Shown piece after piece: positions 38,470 through 49,460 of a stretch of DNA of 64,000 nt. Origin of the DNA: Epiperipatus broadwayi (Eukaryota; Onychophora; Udeonychophora; Euonychophora; Peripatidae); assembly GCA_028023455.1 (NCBI GenBank), contig JAQFVV010006246.1:5904363-5968362 (forward strand), in the 5' to 3' direction. How positions within the stretch are numbered: position 1 is the stretch's first letter; each line of letters opens with the position of its first letter. The translations under genes and the position numbers were made by a program. Under the pieces are notes generated by a model. It did no database searches, was not told the DNA's origin, and saw only the letters and a program-made list of their open reading frames with translations.

Positions 38470-38607
38470 AAAAAGAATTACATGTCTTGCATTGGTGGTC
38501 GAGAGGTCAGCGTGACTGCCTTGCACTTGCAGGCAGTTGCCTGGGTTGCAGGTTTGCGTCCCGGCCGATGCTATGACACTTTAAAAAAAATAAAAAAAGA
38601 ATTACAT
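38470..38607 (+). mobile_element. tRNA-derived SINE with 14-bp target-site duplication
   Basis: The body 38484-38593 (110 bp) starts GTCTTGCATTGGTGGTCGAG and has an A-box-like TGGTCGAGAGGTCAG. An anticodon-arm-like stem, CTGCC/GGCAG, follows, then the B-box-like GGTTTGCGTCCCGG and an A-rich tail AAAAAAAATAAA. Exact 14-mers AAAAAGAATTACAT flank it at 38470-38483 and 38594-38607. Its GC-rich head contrasts strongly with the surroundings. It sits just downstream of (3' to) the minus-strand Penelope remnant. The short frame at 38482-38667 is an artefact of this insertion. Confidence 0.85.
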
Positions 38608-38619
38608 CATACATCAATT

Positions 38620-39006
38620 TTCTCACAAGTCATTAATTTTTATTTTAGCAGCATGTCTATTTATTAAATCTTGTTTTCCATTTTTTATTAACATAGCTTC
38701 TTTAATTTTATGTTTATTATTATTTCTTTCAATACATAAAATCTTAATTTTATTAAAATCAAAATCAAAACTATAATTACATATAACATTATGATCAAAA
38801 AATATTGAAGGTGATACATCATCATTTCTAACATTCTTTTGTCTTGATTTTTGTACTTGTTTATATAACAACCTATGTTCCTTTGATATTTTCTCCAATG
38901 TACACTGAGATTCACCTATATATGCCTTTCCACAAACACACAGCCATTTATATATTGCACAATTTTGATTTAAAATACTACATCTATCTTTTGAATTATT
39001 TATCAA
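38620..39006 (-). pseudogene. Penelope-like GIY-YIG endonuclease fragment, second family
   Basis: A 127-residue open frame on the minus strand ends at 38623. It contains AIYKWLCVCGKAYIGESQCT, the GIY-YIG start with the second motif YIG intact and the first glycine replaced by Ala. KEHRLLYKQVQKS, then FFDHNVICNYSFDFDFNKIK and IKEAMLIKNGKQDLINRHA follow, the usual C-terminal end of Penelope-type nucleases (ExxHxxxxxHxFDFDxxxIL..E..xxxRKxxEAxxI). It is clearly different from the 57-63 kb family, so at least two Penelope lineages are present. The upstream RT is not found. Confidence 0.8.
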
Positions 39007-39014
39007 TTAATTTA

Positions 39015-39175
39015 TAATATTGTTACTAAGTTTAATAATAAAGGTAATATTTTAAGTGCTATAGATATTGATAAAATGAAATATACTTGGATATCAGTGC
39101 CATTTATTTGTGAAGAACAAATGAAATTTATAAAACAGATATATAAAAATATATGTAGAGTCGCCACGATATTGT
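39015..39175 (+). pseudogene. Possible Penelope-like RT C-terminal fragment, opposite strand
   Basis: One plus-strand frame reads KFNNKGNILSAIDI, then YTWISVPFICEEQMKFIKQI. Penelope RTs carry a similar YxSIPYxxxxxxxIxxIL segment before the endonuclease. It would lie head-to-head with the minus-strand fragment. The match is short and uncertain. Confidence 0.3.
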
Positions 39176-39215
39176 TTTTATTCTTGTTAAAATTACAAAT
39201 TTCATTTTAATATAT

Positions 39216-39470
39216 TGTACAGGCTTAAACCTGCATATATATGTAATATATGAGGGAATCAAACTCAGAGTTTCACATGACCCACTACTCTCAGTGCCAT
39301 CTCATATTGCTGACCCACCTGATCACACAAATGTTGTAAAGATAAATAATCACCAATACACGTATTTCATGCTAAACCAACAATCATCAGTTGGTCTAGA
39401 TTACTATCCTCACACATATATACAATCAGTGCTCAGCTTTATATTAAGATAGTCAATTTTCATAAATAAA
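39216..39470 (-). repeat. Shared-core repeat, single arm
   Basis: Contains TATTGTACAGGCTTAAACCTG, GGAATCAAACTCAGAGTTTC (B-box side), CTGATCACACAAATGTTG, the core CATCAGTTGGTCTAGATTAC and CAGTGCTCAGCTTTATATTA. This is the same order as 7200-7330 and 17556-17760. Confidence 0.75.
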
Positions 39471-40590
39471 AATTAAAAAAAAAGGTTTATCCAATTTATT
39501 TTTTATTTATTTTAGATAAATTTCATTATTTATGATTTTATTGTAAATAAAAAAAAAACACTTTAAAGTTGAAAAAACAAACAAACAACGGCCCGGTAAC
39601 ATTATAATTCTGTTTGTTTACACAGAAATTACGCCCTCAAGCTGTTTCAACACGCTAAGAGAAAACAACCATATTGTTTTTAAAATGATCAAGGAACTAT
39701 AATTATTATTAAATGTTCTATTTCATGTTATATCCAAAATATACAACAACAATGCTAATACTCTCAAGTAAATTTTTTTACTAGAGTCCAACTTTGGATG
39801 CCAAAATCCATATTGGTATAAAATGAATAATGTTTTATTTATCATGAGACTACATGGGTTTGGGCAAACTAAAATGTATACCAATACAAAAACTAGTAGA
39901 TATCATAATTAATTTACTTAAAGAGCTGTTACATTTGAAATCAAATCTGTAACAGAATAAATGTGATTAATTTAGTAAATAGTTTATTACATTAGAGCAC
40001 CAAAATCTAACTTAATTTCCATAAACTAAATAAATATCCTGCTTGAAGGTTAAGTATAATTTATTTTAAAAATATAATAATATGAAACCTATAAAATACT
40101 ATTCGAAGAATATAAATTATAAAATACAAAATAAATTGAGCACCAGTTTACTTAATTTCAAGTAACCAATTAATATTTATTGAGAGATTAATTTAACTTA
40201 TGTAACTACTAAAATGTAAATAAAGTTTCTAAAATAAGATCATAAATTATTAAGCTATATAGGTGTTTGTTTATTTTTAGCTAACTGAATATTTAATGTA
40301 TTTATTATAAAATTTAATTATGTAGAGATTCTACAACGTAATACTACAATATAATACACTCAGTGAAATAAAATAATAACAAGATTCAAATTTTAATCAA
40401 TAATACAATAATTTATTCATAAACAAATAAATCAATTGATGAATAAAAAATAATGTAATATTATCTGTATTGTTAAAATCCCCAATTTGTACACTTGTAA
40501 ATGATGCAAGAGAAGATTCATTGCTAACCAAAAAGAAAATATATCATTACTAATAAATAAATTTTAAAAAATATAAAATAACCAAGTCTG
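39471..40590. other. No recognisable feature
   Basis: AT-rich DNA with no open frame or repeat match seen. Confidence 0.3.
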
Positions 40591-42390
40591 TTTCAGTTTG
40601 TTCCATAATCCTTTTACCACCATAAATGAAGAGTATCTATTGAATTGCAAACAATGTTTGACACATATACATAAATAGTTTTATTAGATATGAATGATTT
40701 CTTTATACTGTACTCATATTTTTCTTCAAACCCAGATTAAACAACGAAACAAACAAAAACATACTTACAGAATATTATATAAAGATTAAGGTTAGATTTT
40801 GATAAAAATATTTAAGATTTTATTTTAAATTTAACTAATTTTCTCCTTGGTTAATTTTATTTATATATTACATATAAGCAAATATATTCTAAACTAAACA
40901 AGTATATAAACAAATAACTAGATATAATAAATTAAATATATGACCTGAATATTCCAAAGATTATTGCACATCCCTGAAAATAAATTATTTATATAAATAC
41001 ATTTTATAATATACACAGTAATAATAAAAGTATTCAATCACTAAACATCACATGATCATCATTCTTTACACTTACAGAAGCTGTTTAAACAAAGGCTAAA
41101 CTCTCCATATCGTAGTGCCATTCAGTGCAAGCCAGAGTAATCAATGGATGCAAGAAAGTTTGTGCACAAATATTGTTTCATCCATTGACAAACCTTTTTG
41201 CATCATTATTTTGTCTTGCACTGAATGGTGTTACTGTATGGAGAGTTTAGCTTCTGTAAATAATGAAAGTATTATGCAATATTTATAGTTCCAAAATCCT
41301 AGTGATTTTTATCCAGCTCAATGCAAAGAAAATACATGATGCAAAATATATTTAAAGTTTATATAAATTCCAAAGGTGTAATTATAATCTCATAAAGTTA
41401 TTGAAATAAATATTCTTCAATAATAAATCCATAGTAAATCCTGCCAATAATAATATTTTAAATGTTATATTAAAATAAACATTACTCATCTTTTTAAATA
41501 AATTAAATCTTTTTAATAATTCAAATTATTATCCATTTTGTTCAATATTCATTTAGTTGCTTATGGAATACAATACATACTTTAAAATTCTATCACATAG
41601 AGCATTGCATATTTTTCTCCAGTTTTATTATATAATACTTTAAGACAATTTTATTTCAGGTTGTTACAGATCTTTCAAATACCATGTCTTTTGAAGCCCA
41701 CATTAATTTTTATCTAGTCTCCATTTCTAGACTTACTATTAAATTTTATATATAATGTTTGAAAATTTTCTTACTAATGACACAAAATAAAAGAAAGAGC
41801 TACACATACATTTAAAATAATTTTTCCAATGATGAAATATGTCACCAATCTGGATACTGTAACCATTGATCGGTCAATTTTACAATTTTTTTATTACAAC
41901 AACTGATCATTTCACTTAATTTATAAAGAGTTCTTTGAATACATCAATAGCTGCAAACAAAATACTTTATTTTAAACGTTTAAAATAAATATAATAAATT
42001 TACAATTTTTAAAATTATAGCTTAAAAAAATAAATAAATACTTTTATACACTTTTTTATTTAATATAGAATATTATAAATTTTAATTAAAAATTACAACA
42101 TTTATATAAAATAGCAATAGTACATTTAAATACATATCTAAAATTATTTTATCTGTCCTAACAAAAACACACATTCAATCATGCACATGATTATTTGTTT
42201 ATCAATGTTTATGTGTTTATTGCTGAATTCATGCAGTAAGATAAGATATAAATAAATAAAATATCAATAAAATGAATCTATTGGCACATATTTTAATTTA
42301 TACAATGCACTACTGAGTATTAACCTAATTGCAATAGACATTCTATTAAATTGCTTATTAAAAATATTAAGATTATAAAAAAAAATCATG
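40591..42390 (+). repeat. 1.9-kb direct repeat R2, copy 2
   Basis: Second copy of 28490-30350, in the same orientation, about 12.1 kb downstream. It keeps the uninterrupted site where copy 1 has the 29386 insertion. It carries its own family-H insertion at 41035-41258, where copy 1 (near 28887-28915) is uninterrupted. Confidence 0.85.
41020..41273. repeat. Hairpin retroposon family H, inverse orientation, with 15-bp target duplication
   Basis: The element 41035-41258 (224 bp) is flanked by AATAATAAAAGTATT (41020-41034) and AATAATGAAAGTATT (41259-41273), 14 of 15 identical. It starts CAATCACTAAACATCACATG and ends GAGAGTTTAGCTTCTGT. The arms CTAAACTCTCCATA...GTAGTGCCATTCAGTGCAAG and CTTGCACTGAATGGTGTTAC...GGAGAGTTTAG pair. 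Orientation is opposite to the 29386 element. Confidence 0.88.
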
Positions 42391-42639
42391 AACAACAATG
42401 TTTTATAAGAGATCAGAATGTGAAGATGAGAAACTATCATCATTCCCATCTAATAAATCATCAAATATAATGAATATATAATAATAAAAGAGAATATGTG
42501 CAAATGAGAGTCAGCATGGTCTAACTTTACAAATGGTTATAACAACTATAATTATAACAATAAACACCAGAATTAAAGAGAAATAATTATCAATCATCAT
42601 GAACAGTCAAAAATCATATAAAAGAAATAAAAACAGGTT

Positions 42640-42990
42640 ACTTATCTAGTCTCTTGCAAGCTTAGAGCAAAATACAATATTTAAATGCACATACTTGGGT
42701 GCTAATCTATCACCCATAATAAAAAATGCTAGGCTACAGAAACATGCTGATCATCATCAATGCTCTGATCATGTAGTACTATTAATAAACTGGCCAACTA
42801 TAAACTCAATTTCTAATGGAAAATAAAATACAGTAAATGGACTTTAAAGATGATACCTTTGTGCCCTTCAGAGTTATCATCTTAATGTCTAAACAAAACA
42901 TAAACCCTTACATCTATATAAATAATCTTATGCTCTAATCTAGCTCAGGAAACAAAAACACTATGAACTGTTACTGTGAGCAAGAGATAA
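42640..42990 (-). repeat. R1 fragment, copy C
   Basis: Shares with R1 copy B, in the same orientation, GGTGCTAATC, CATGCTGATCATCATCAATG, AATAAACTGGCCAACTATAA and ATGCTCTAATCTAGCTCAGG. It is diverged and truncated on both sides. Confidence 0.6.
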
Positions 42991-44089
42991 ATAAATATAA
43001 CAGTTTAATTTATTTTACTAGGATAATTTGAAAACAATCCTTCAAATTCTAAGCTTTATTGAAATAAAGTCACACACACTACCAATTTATAGGACAGATA
43101 GTTGGAGGAATTAAGACATCAACACTAGATTTTTTAAACAATTTATTTCCTTATAAATAAAGATTGAAAATCAGCTTTTCAGTCAAAGACCAGAGCACTT
43201 CAAATTAACATTTTTTGTATATAATTTGGTGGGGGGGGGATAATATAAAATAAAGAAAAACATCACAATTTATAAAAATTAAGTTACTTAAAAAAACTAT
43301 AATTTTTGGAGAAAATCAAATGAATTAAAAAGCATGGTGAATTGAACAAAAAACTTCTAAATAATTAGCTAATATAAATTGCTACATAATTTTAAAACTC
43401 CTTTATAAATTTAAATTTAATGTGCCCATTAAAAAACCTTATACCATGGTTTTAATTTTTTTTAAGTTCTTCTTTGCATTTATAATTTACAGTTTTTTCA
43501 GGTAGATGTTCTTCATGTTAGTGTGCATTGTAATTTTCTTTTTCTTCATTTTGCAATAGGATATTTCAAAATAACACACAGCAATAATTTAACCATTTTC
43601 TTTCCAATGTGTTTTTCTGATTCAGAATACTATAAAGACACTTGTGGTTTTGGTTGAAGATAAAGTTATGCAGCAGATTCTTCTTCTTTACATTTGTTTA
43701 GTGAGGCAAGTTTCATGGAAGTAGATGATGTTTAGCTTTTAGCTAAACTTAATACATGGTTTTCATTGTAGAATATATTTTTAAATAGTTAAATTTCAGT
43801 ACCTGATTTCTTCTTTAGCAGCTGAGTCAGAAATGACTGATTTACTCTAATAGCTTGATCATAACTTCTATTACTGTCTTCTTCAGCAGCTTGATTAAAA
43901 CTTTCCCCTTGTTGGGTTATTCAGCAACTGGCTTAGAACTGACTGCCCTCTTCAACAGGTGGATCAAAAATGCAGATCACTTGAACATTTCAAATAAAGT
44001 GACCACAAACAATGACTTAAAAAATTTTTTTTTTAGGAATACAATAATTTCAGTTTTGAAACTAATTAAAGATGGAATAATATATATAT
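42991..44089. other. No recognised gene
   Basis: AT-rich with a run of nine G near 43231. Segment 43800-43980 contains three CAGCAGCTTGATTA/AGCAGCTGAGTCAG-like words in loose tandem. The frame at 43855-44199 crosses into repeat block A and is not considered a gene. Confidence 0.3.
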
Positions 44090-45422
44090 ATATTATAACG
44101 GGATTTGCCGTTTTCCATATGTATTTTATGCATATATGTAGTCTTGTACGATTGCGTGTATGTATATATAACGATACACATATATACGTAATGATTTAAA
44201 AGAATATTATTCTTAAATTATTCCATTTTATTGCCCCAGCATATTTATGAGCATCAATTTATGACCTCAAGAGCCAATCCCATATTTCTATAAGAATTAT
44301 GCTGGGAGAACTGGAATACCAATATGGAAATTCCCCTGGACTAGCTCTGCTTAGGGTTGGTGGTAAAATTTACTGGCAGTAGATCTAACTCTCTCTTTTT
44401 TTAAAAAAAAACAAAACTCATAACATAAAAAGAAAACAAAAAAAAAATCATTCATTTTATATACATTTATTAGCTATGATATTTACATATGTATAAAAAA
44501 AATATATTATTTACTTAAGTTAAACCAGTGTCTCTTTTAAATCAAAGATTCATATCAGTTTTCTTTTTTTTCTTTGTTTGCTCCTTTCTCTTTTTTCCCA
44601 ACTCCCACACACACATATATGCTATTATATGTATTTTGCACCGAAGATTTAATTGGACTAATTTGTACACTAATAAATTCCATAGTAAATAGTTTGACCT
44701 CTCCGGGCAAAGAAAATAAATTTTAAGTTCACAATTGTGTCAAATAAACAGTTTTCTCAAATTCATGGAGTAAGCTTACTAAAAGTGACATATATAGATG
44801 TAATTAGAAAGAAAATACCTGGTTTCCCCGGGGAATTGATCAAATCCTCTTGGTGAAAATAGAATCTCCGATCCTTTGTCGGTGAACAAACTTTGTTTTT
44901 TTTTCTTTGAAGTTCAGGTTCCATGGCTAAAGTCTGTTTATTTATTTATTTATTTCTCTTCTGGCAATTCAATATTGTTGCTTATTGAGGTGAATTCTCT
45001 GGGCTTGACGTCCCTTCTCTGCTATCAGCAGTTGCTATACATTTGGAGGCAAAGGATTTGGACCCTCCGCACGTTGAAGCCTCTACCCCAGCCTGACCAT
45101 ATTTTATCAAAATGTATATCACGTTGACCGTCCGCTTTCTTCCCCCTCCAAAACTTATACTAAAATAATAAATTTAATTTTTCTTTAATTATCAAACTTA
45201 TCTTTCTTTTCACTCTTTTTTTTAATTATATTTCCATTCACATTCCATATGCCTTTGTTGGAATGTACCACAAAAGCTTTTTACACCTATTTCTTTCCAA
45301 TTAATATTTAATTAGTATTAGACATTCCACGATTTTTTATAATAATTACTTCCATTGTTCTGCAAAATTAGTCTTCCATCTTGATATTTAAAGTTCTTTT
45401 GTTGACTTAATATGTATATATT

Positions 45423-47677
45423 TAAAAAGTGTTTGTCATCTGATCCTTCGTGTCAGCCGCCAGAGGTGCGATTTCTAACTGAAAAACACATTAATATATA
45501 GTTCCCGGGATAGCGATTCTCTATTAATATTGACTTTTTTTTTGGTTTGTTTACAAAGTTTACTTTTTTTCGTTTCTGAATTATTTTTCCCAAATAATAT
45601 TTTTGACGATGGGATAATAATAGTTTTTTTTTTTTTTACCAAAGGGTCTGTTTTTGGTGTGTGTTCAAATAGTAATTTCTTTTTTTAAAAAAAAAAAATA
45701 ATAATATTACTGTTTTTGTAAAATTGGATTGACAAAATTCAAGAGAGAACGGGGTTTTATGATGGATCTTTAAATAATAATTTACGTTACTTTGATAGGT
45801 TTACATTTGATTGCCGAAAACAATTATTGGGAGAAGTGTTGTTTTGTTTTTTTCACGCGCGTGTGTTTATGTTTAAATAAAATTTAAAACCTTTACTTTT
45901 ATCAGTTTACATTTGATGGACAACTGATTGGACTTCCTTTCATTTATAAATTATGGTTTTGGTTCTACAAATAAATATTTTTAACAATGGGACGATAATA
46001 GTTGTTGTTTGTTTAATTTTTATTGACAAGTGCGGGTGTTTTTTTGGTGTAGATTCAAATAGTAATTTGGGTTACGTTTAAATAATAAGTTGCGGTCTTA
46101 CTTTGATCGGTTTACATTTGATTCCCGACACTAATTACTGGAAAGGGTGTTTTTTTGTGTGTACGATTGTAGACAACAATTATTGGGAGAAGGGGTGTAA
46201 CCGTTTAAAGAATAGTAGTTTACATTACTTTTAGTAGTGGTGTACATTTGATTGCTAACAATAATTAGTGAGAGGGGTGGGTGTTTTTTGGTGATTGGCA
46301 ACAACAATTATTGGAAGAAAGAGTTTTGCATTTTGTTTTTGTTCGCGTGTATGTTTAAATCAAAATTTAAGTTACTTTTATCGGTTACCATTTGATTGAA
46401 AACCGATTTGACTTTCTTTTTTTTTTTTTTTTAGTTTATAAATTATTTGGGTTTTCCCAAATAATATTCGATTTGACAATGGGACAATAATAGTCTAGGT
46501 TTCTTTAATTTTGATTGACAAGAGCGAGTCTTTTTCGGTGTACGTTCGAATAGTAATTTGGGTTATGTTTAACTAATAATTTACTGTCTTACTTCGATTG
46601 GTTTACATTTGATTGGCCAGGACAATTAGTGGGAGGTTTTTTTTCTATACGATTAAAAAATAATTGACATTCCTTTTATTTGACCGTTTGATTGCCAACG
46701 ACAACAATTATTGGGAGAAGAGGGGTTTTTGGGGCTATGTTTAAATAAAAATTTTAGTTACTTCTTTTATTTTACATTTGATTGCCGATGCCAACAATTA
46801 TCGGGAGAAGAAGGGATGTACGTTTAAATAAAAATTGAAGTTACTTCTTTTATTTTTGACATTTGACGAAGGTCATTTAGAATCCCTAAAACAAGCTTGC
46901 CTTTACGAAGTGAACCTTTCCATCGACAGATGTTTTCGGACCTCAAATATGCATATATTTGCCGCACAATCCAATCTTTTCTTTCAGCAGCAGGATGTTT
47001 TTTTCTTTTTTTCTGCTGTAGAAATATTCCAGCACTGGCCCATGTCTGGCAATTCCCATCTTTTAAAGTTTTCTGTTGTGGAAATTAGCCGTACTTTTTG
47101 TCTCGGAAAATTTCTCGCTAAAACGTGACTCAAAGCGTGATTTTTAAATTTTTACGCTATTTCACCCTAATCAAAAATTTAGGAGAAATACAAATTTATG
47201 AGGAACAATCACAATACTGTTAAAATTGATAAAATGTAACAGTACATCGATTGGTCTTAAAAAAAACAAGGCACCGATGAAAATTTAAATAATTTTGACA
47301 CGATCAAAATAAACACCCTAGTACAATATTGTTACATCAAATACATAATGCAGCATTACGATAGTGTGTGACACAAGCAACTATGGCATTTTCCTCTGCT
47401 TTTAGCATAGGAAAAAGCCACACCGTTAGCCGCTAAGCCGAGTTAACACTCTTTCTAGATTTTATCATAGAAAGGAGACTTAACTTCTGAGTTAATACTT
47501 TACCTTTTAGCATAGAAAGTAGACTTAACTCCGAGTTAACTATCTTTCTAGGATTTCTTTTAGAAAGAATGCTTAAAGGCTTGGGTGCGGCCACAGAAAC
47601 GGCATATTTCTAGAAATTTAGCTAGAAATCGCGCCTCTGGCGGCTGACACGAACGATCAGATGACAACCTAAAAAGT
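45423..47677. mobile_element. 2239-bp non-autonomous DNA transposon with 46-bp TIRs and 8-bp target duplication
   Basis: The element is 45431-47669. The left TIR 45431-45476 (starts GTTTGTCATCTGATCC) and right TIR 47624-47669 (rc starts GGTTGTCATCTGATCG) agree at 43 of 46 positions; the inner part is GC-rich (GTGTCAGCCGCCAGAGG). The 8-mer TAAAAAGT is duplicated at 45423-45430 and 47670-47677, while block A copy 2 has a single TAAAAAGT at 50793-50800: an empty site. Eight-base duplications occur in hAT, Merlin and P elements; the TIR is not a typical hAT CAG start, so the superfamily is left open. No transposase is encoded. The 97-codon frame at 46835-47128 matches nothing known. Confidence 0.93.
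45570..46870 (+). repeat. Degenerate ~100-bp minisatellite inside the TIR transposon
   Basis: About ten imperfect repeats of words such as GGTTTACATTTGATTGCC, GACAACAATTATTGGGAGAA and GTTTAAATAAAAATTTAAGT. It fills over half of the transposon. A second short tandem (TTTTAGCATAGAAAGTAGAC, GAGTTAAC, TCTTTCTAG) lies at 47400-47570. Confidence 0.8.
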
Positions 47678-48061
47678 TTATCAAACAAAATATTTTTTAT
47701 TTTTATTTTGTGAATTTTCATTTTTAATAGTTTAAAAATGCACTCACACATATACATAGCAATGTGTATAGCTGGGTTTGGCAAAAGAGAGAAAAAAATC
47801 AGAGCAAGTGTATAACCCTCCATATCTCTTCTATAAGTACCTTTTAATTAAAATAACTAAATCAATTCAATACGACCAAGCAAATGACCATTGATTGTAC
47901 ATCAAACTATAAATATTAATTTTGTTAGTAACGTAATATATATTTTTAATAATACGTTAGAAATAAGATATATATTTTTTTTAATAATGCATTAAGTATA
48001 CGAATCCGTATTTGTCTAATTATTGCAACAGGGTTTGATTATGCCTGCCCTGTTGCAATAC

Positions 48062-48610
48062 CCCCCTCCCGAAGCCTTCAAATACAGTCTATGGATTTGA
48101 AAGGCTCCTAAATATCGTGAACCATTCGTAATGGCCTCAAATCAATTTTTTTTTTACTTTTACCCTGTATCTATAAAAATATAAGAGTAAATGACCACCA
48201 GCCTAATGATATACACTGGATCTGACCACAACTCACACACATATGACGTGCTATGAATGAACACAGCCAACTTCACCTGACCTACTTGGATAAACAACTA
48301 AACGAGAAGCCATTCCCTAACCACACTCTGCTGCTTCTGAGTCTTATGGGTGTGGGTAACTAGGACAGATGCCTGATTCTTATTCGGAATTTTCCAACCA
48401 TGTCGGGAATAAAAAGCAGCTATACACAGAATGCAATACACCACATGCCTGATCGAGCAGCCAACCCCATATTCCACCGTCAGACTTAAACCACCTTCCT
48501 CCCAAAGCTTCACAGCTACAACTTATTTACTCTCTATGCTGCTAGATTCCGAATCTCCAAACCCCCAAAGCATAGTGCTGATCCCTTCCCGGACTTCCTT
48601 ACGCCTTCAA
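48062..48610. other. GC-richer segment of unknown nature
   Basis: Right after block A copy 1 the DNA is less AT-rich (begins CCCCCCTCCCGAAGCC). It has overlapping frames of 71-75 codons on both strands around 48298-48658. The plus-strand peptide is Ser/Pro/Thr-rich (TPYSTVRLKPPSSQSFTATT); the minus-strand peptide is Cys/Val-rich. Neither is recognised. It is probably a fragment of a mobile element absent from the copy-2 side. Confidence 0.3.
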
Positions 48611-49460
48611 TATTTCTTAAGTATATATATATTTATAATTTTACTGTGGACCAATTGATATTTCACTATGTTATTTTGACTTACTCTTGTTTTCCACTTT
48701 TATAAAACCTCGCTTTGAAAACTAGTACAGATAGACTATTGTTATTTCAAAACCTTCGTTTCAAAGTTAGTTTAAAATTCAGAAATTGTCAAAATGATTA
48801 TAAAAGTAAAAAGTGTAAAATATATTAAAATAATAGCTACTGTGTGGGTGTAAATTAAATATAATTCATTTCTCGAATTTCTTTTAAAATGATACTAATT
48901 TAATATATATATAAATTATTTTTATCTGGTTATGACATCTTATAGTAATAAGTGACAGAAAGCCAAATAATTATTTTGTATCTAATTAAAATGGATTAAT
49001 TATAAAGGTTAACCACTTAAAACACTCATTTCCTTTTTTCCTTTAAAATATCTGTATTACTTTTTTTTTTTTTAAAAAAAATCAATCGCAAACAATAAAA
49101 CATTTATGTTCATTATTTACAAAAAAAAAATCCATAACAAACTGAAAGTTCTTTAAAAAAAACCAGTCTAACCTAAACTGATTACTTTATGAAACGCTTT
49201 TATCTTCTGCACTCAGTTGGTATTTTTCATATAGCCTAAAAAGTTTTTTTTATTTTATTTATAAAACTCAATATTAACTACATCCATGTCTGCCAATATA
49301 ATATAACTTCCGTTATTAGCTAAAACAATAATGATCTGACAAAACCGATATGTATACATTTATTTACTTTCTCAAAAAAAAAAAAACCATGCTAAATTCT
49401 TTCATATTTTTCTTTCCCTCATTGACCTACTTCTCTTCAATGTCCTTTCATTGGGTCACC
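48611..49460. other. No recognisable feature
   Basis: AT-rich spacer between the two block A copies; poly-A/T tracts only. Confidence 0.3.

Larger units (their letters stand above)
44090..48061 (+). repeat. Interspersed repeat block A, copy 1 (split by a transposon)
   Basis: The parts 44090-45430 and 47670-48061 are together collinear and very similar to 49461-51182. Start: TATAACGGGATTTGCCGTTT right after a (TA)n tract. End: a hairpin-like TTGCAACAGGG...CCCTGTTGCAATA at 48025-48061. No coding motif; the small frames on either strand are conserved only because the DNA is duplicated. The copy is interrupted at 45431-47669. Confidence 0.9.

Noticed and set aside
46835-47128. 97-codon frame as the transposase of the TIR element
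   Set aside because: No catalytic acids or DNA-binding motif, far too short, and the frame lies at the edge of the minisatellite.
48025-48061. Helitron 3' end (hairpin near the end of block A)
   Set aside because: No CTRR terminus after the hairpin, no TC start at the other end, and no Rep/helicase sequence.
48298-48658. Frames on both strands as a host gene
   Set aside because: No ATG context, no acceptor/donor pair and no family match; mutually overlapping antisense frames cannot both be real.
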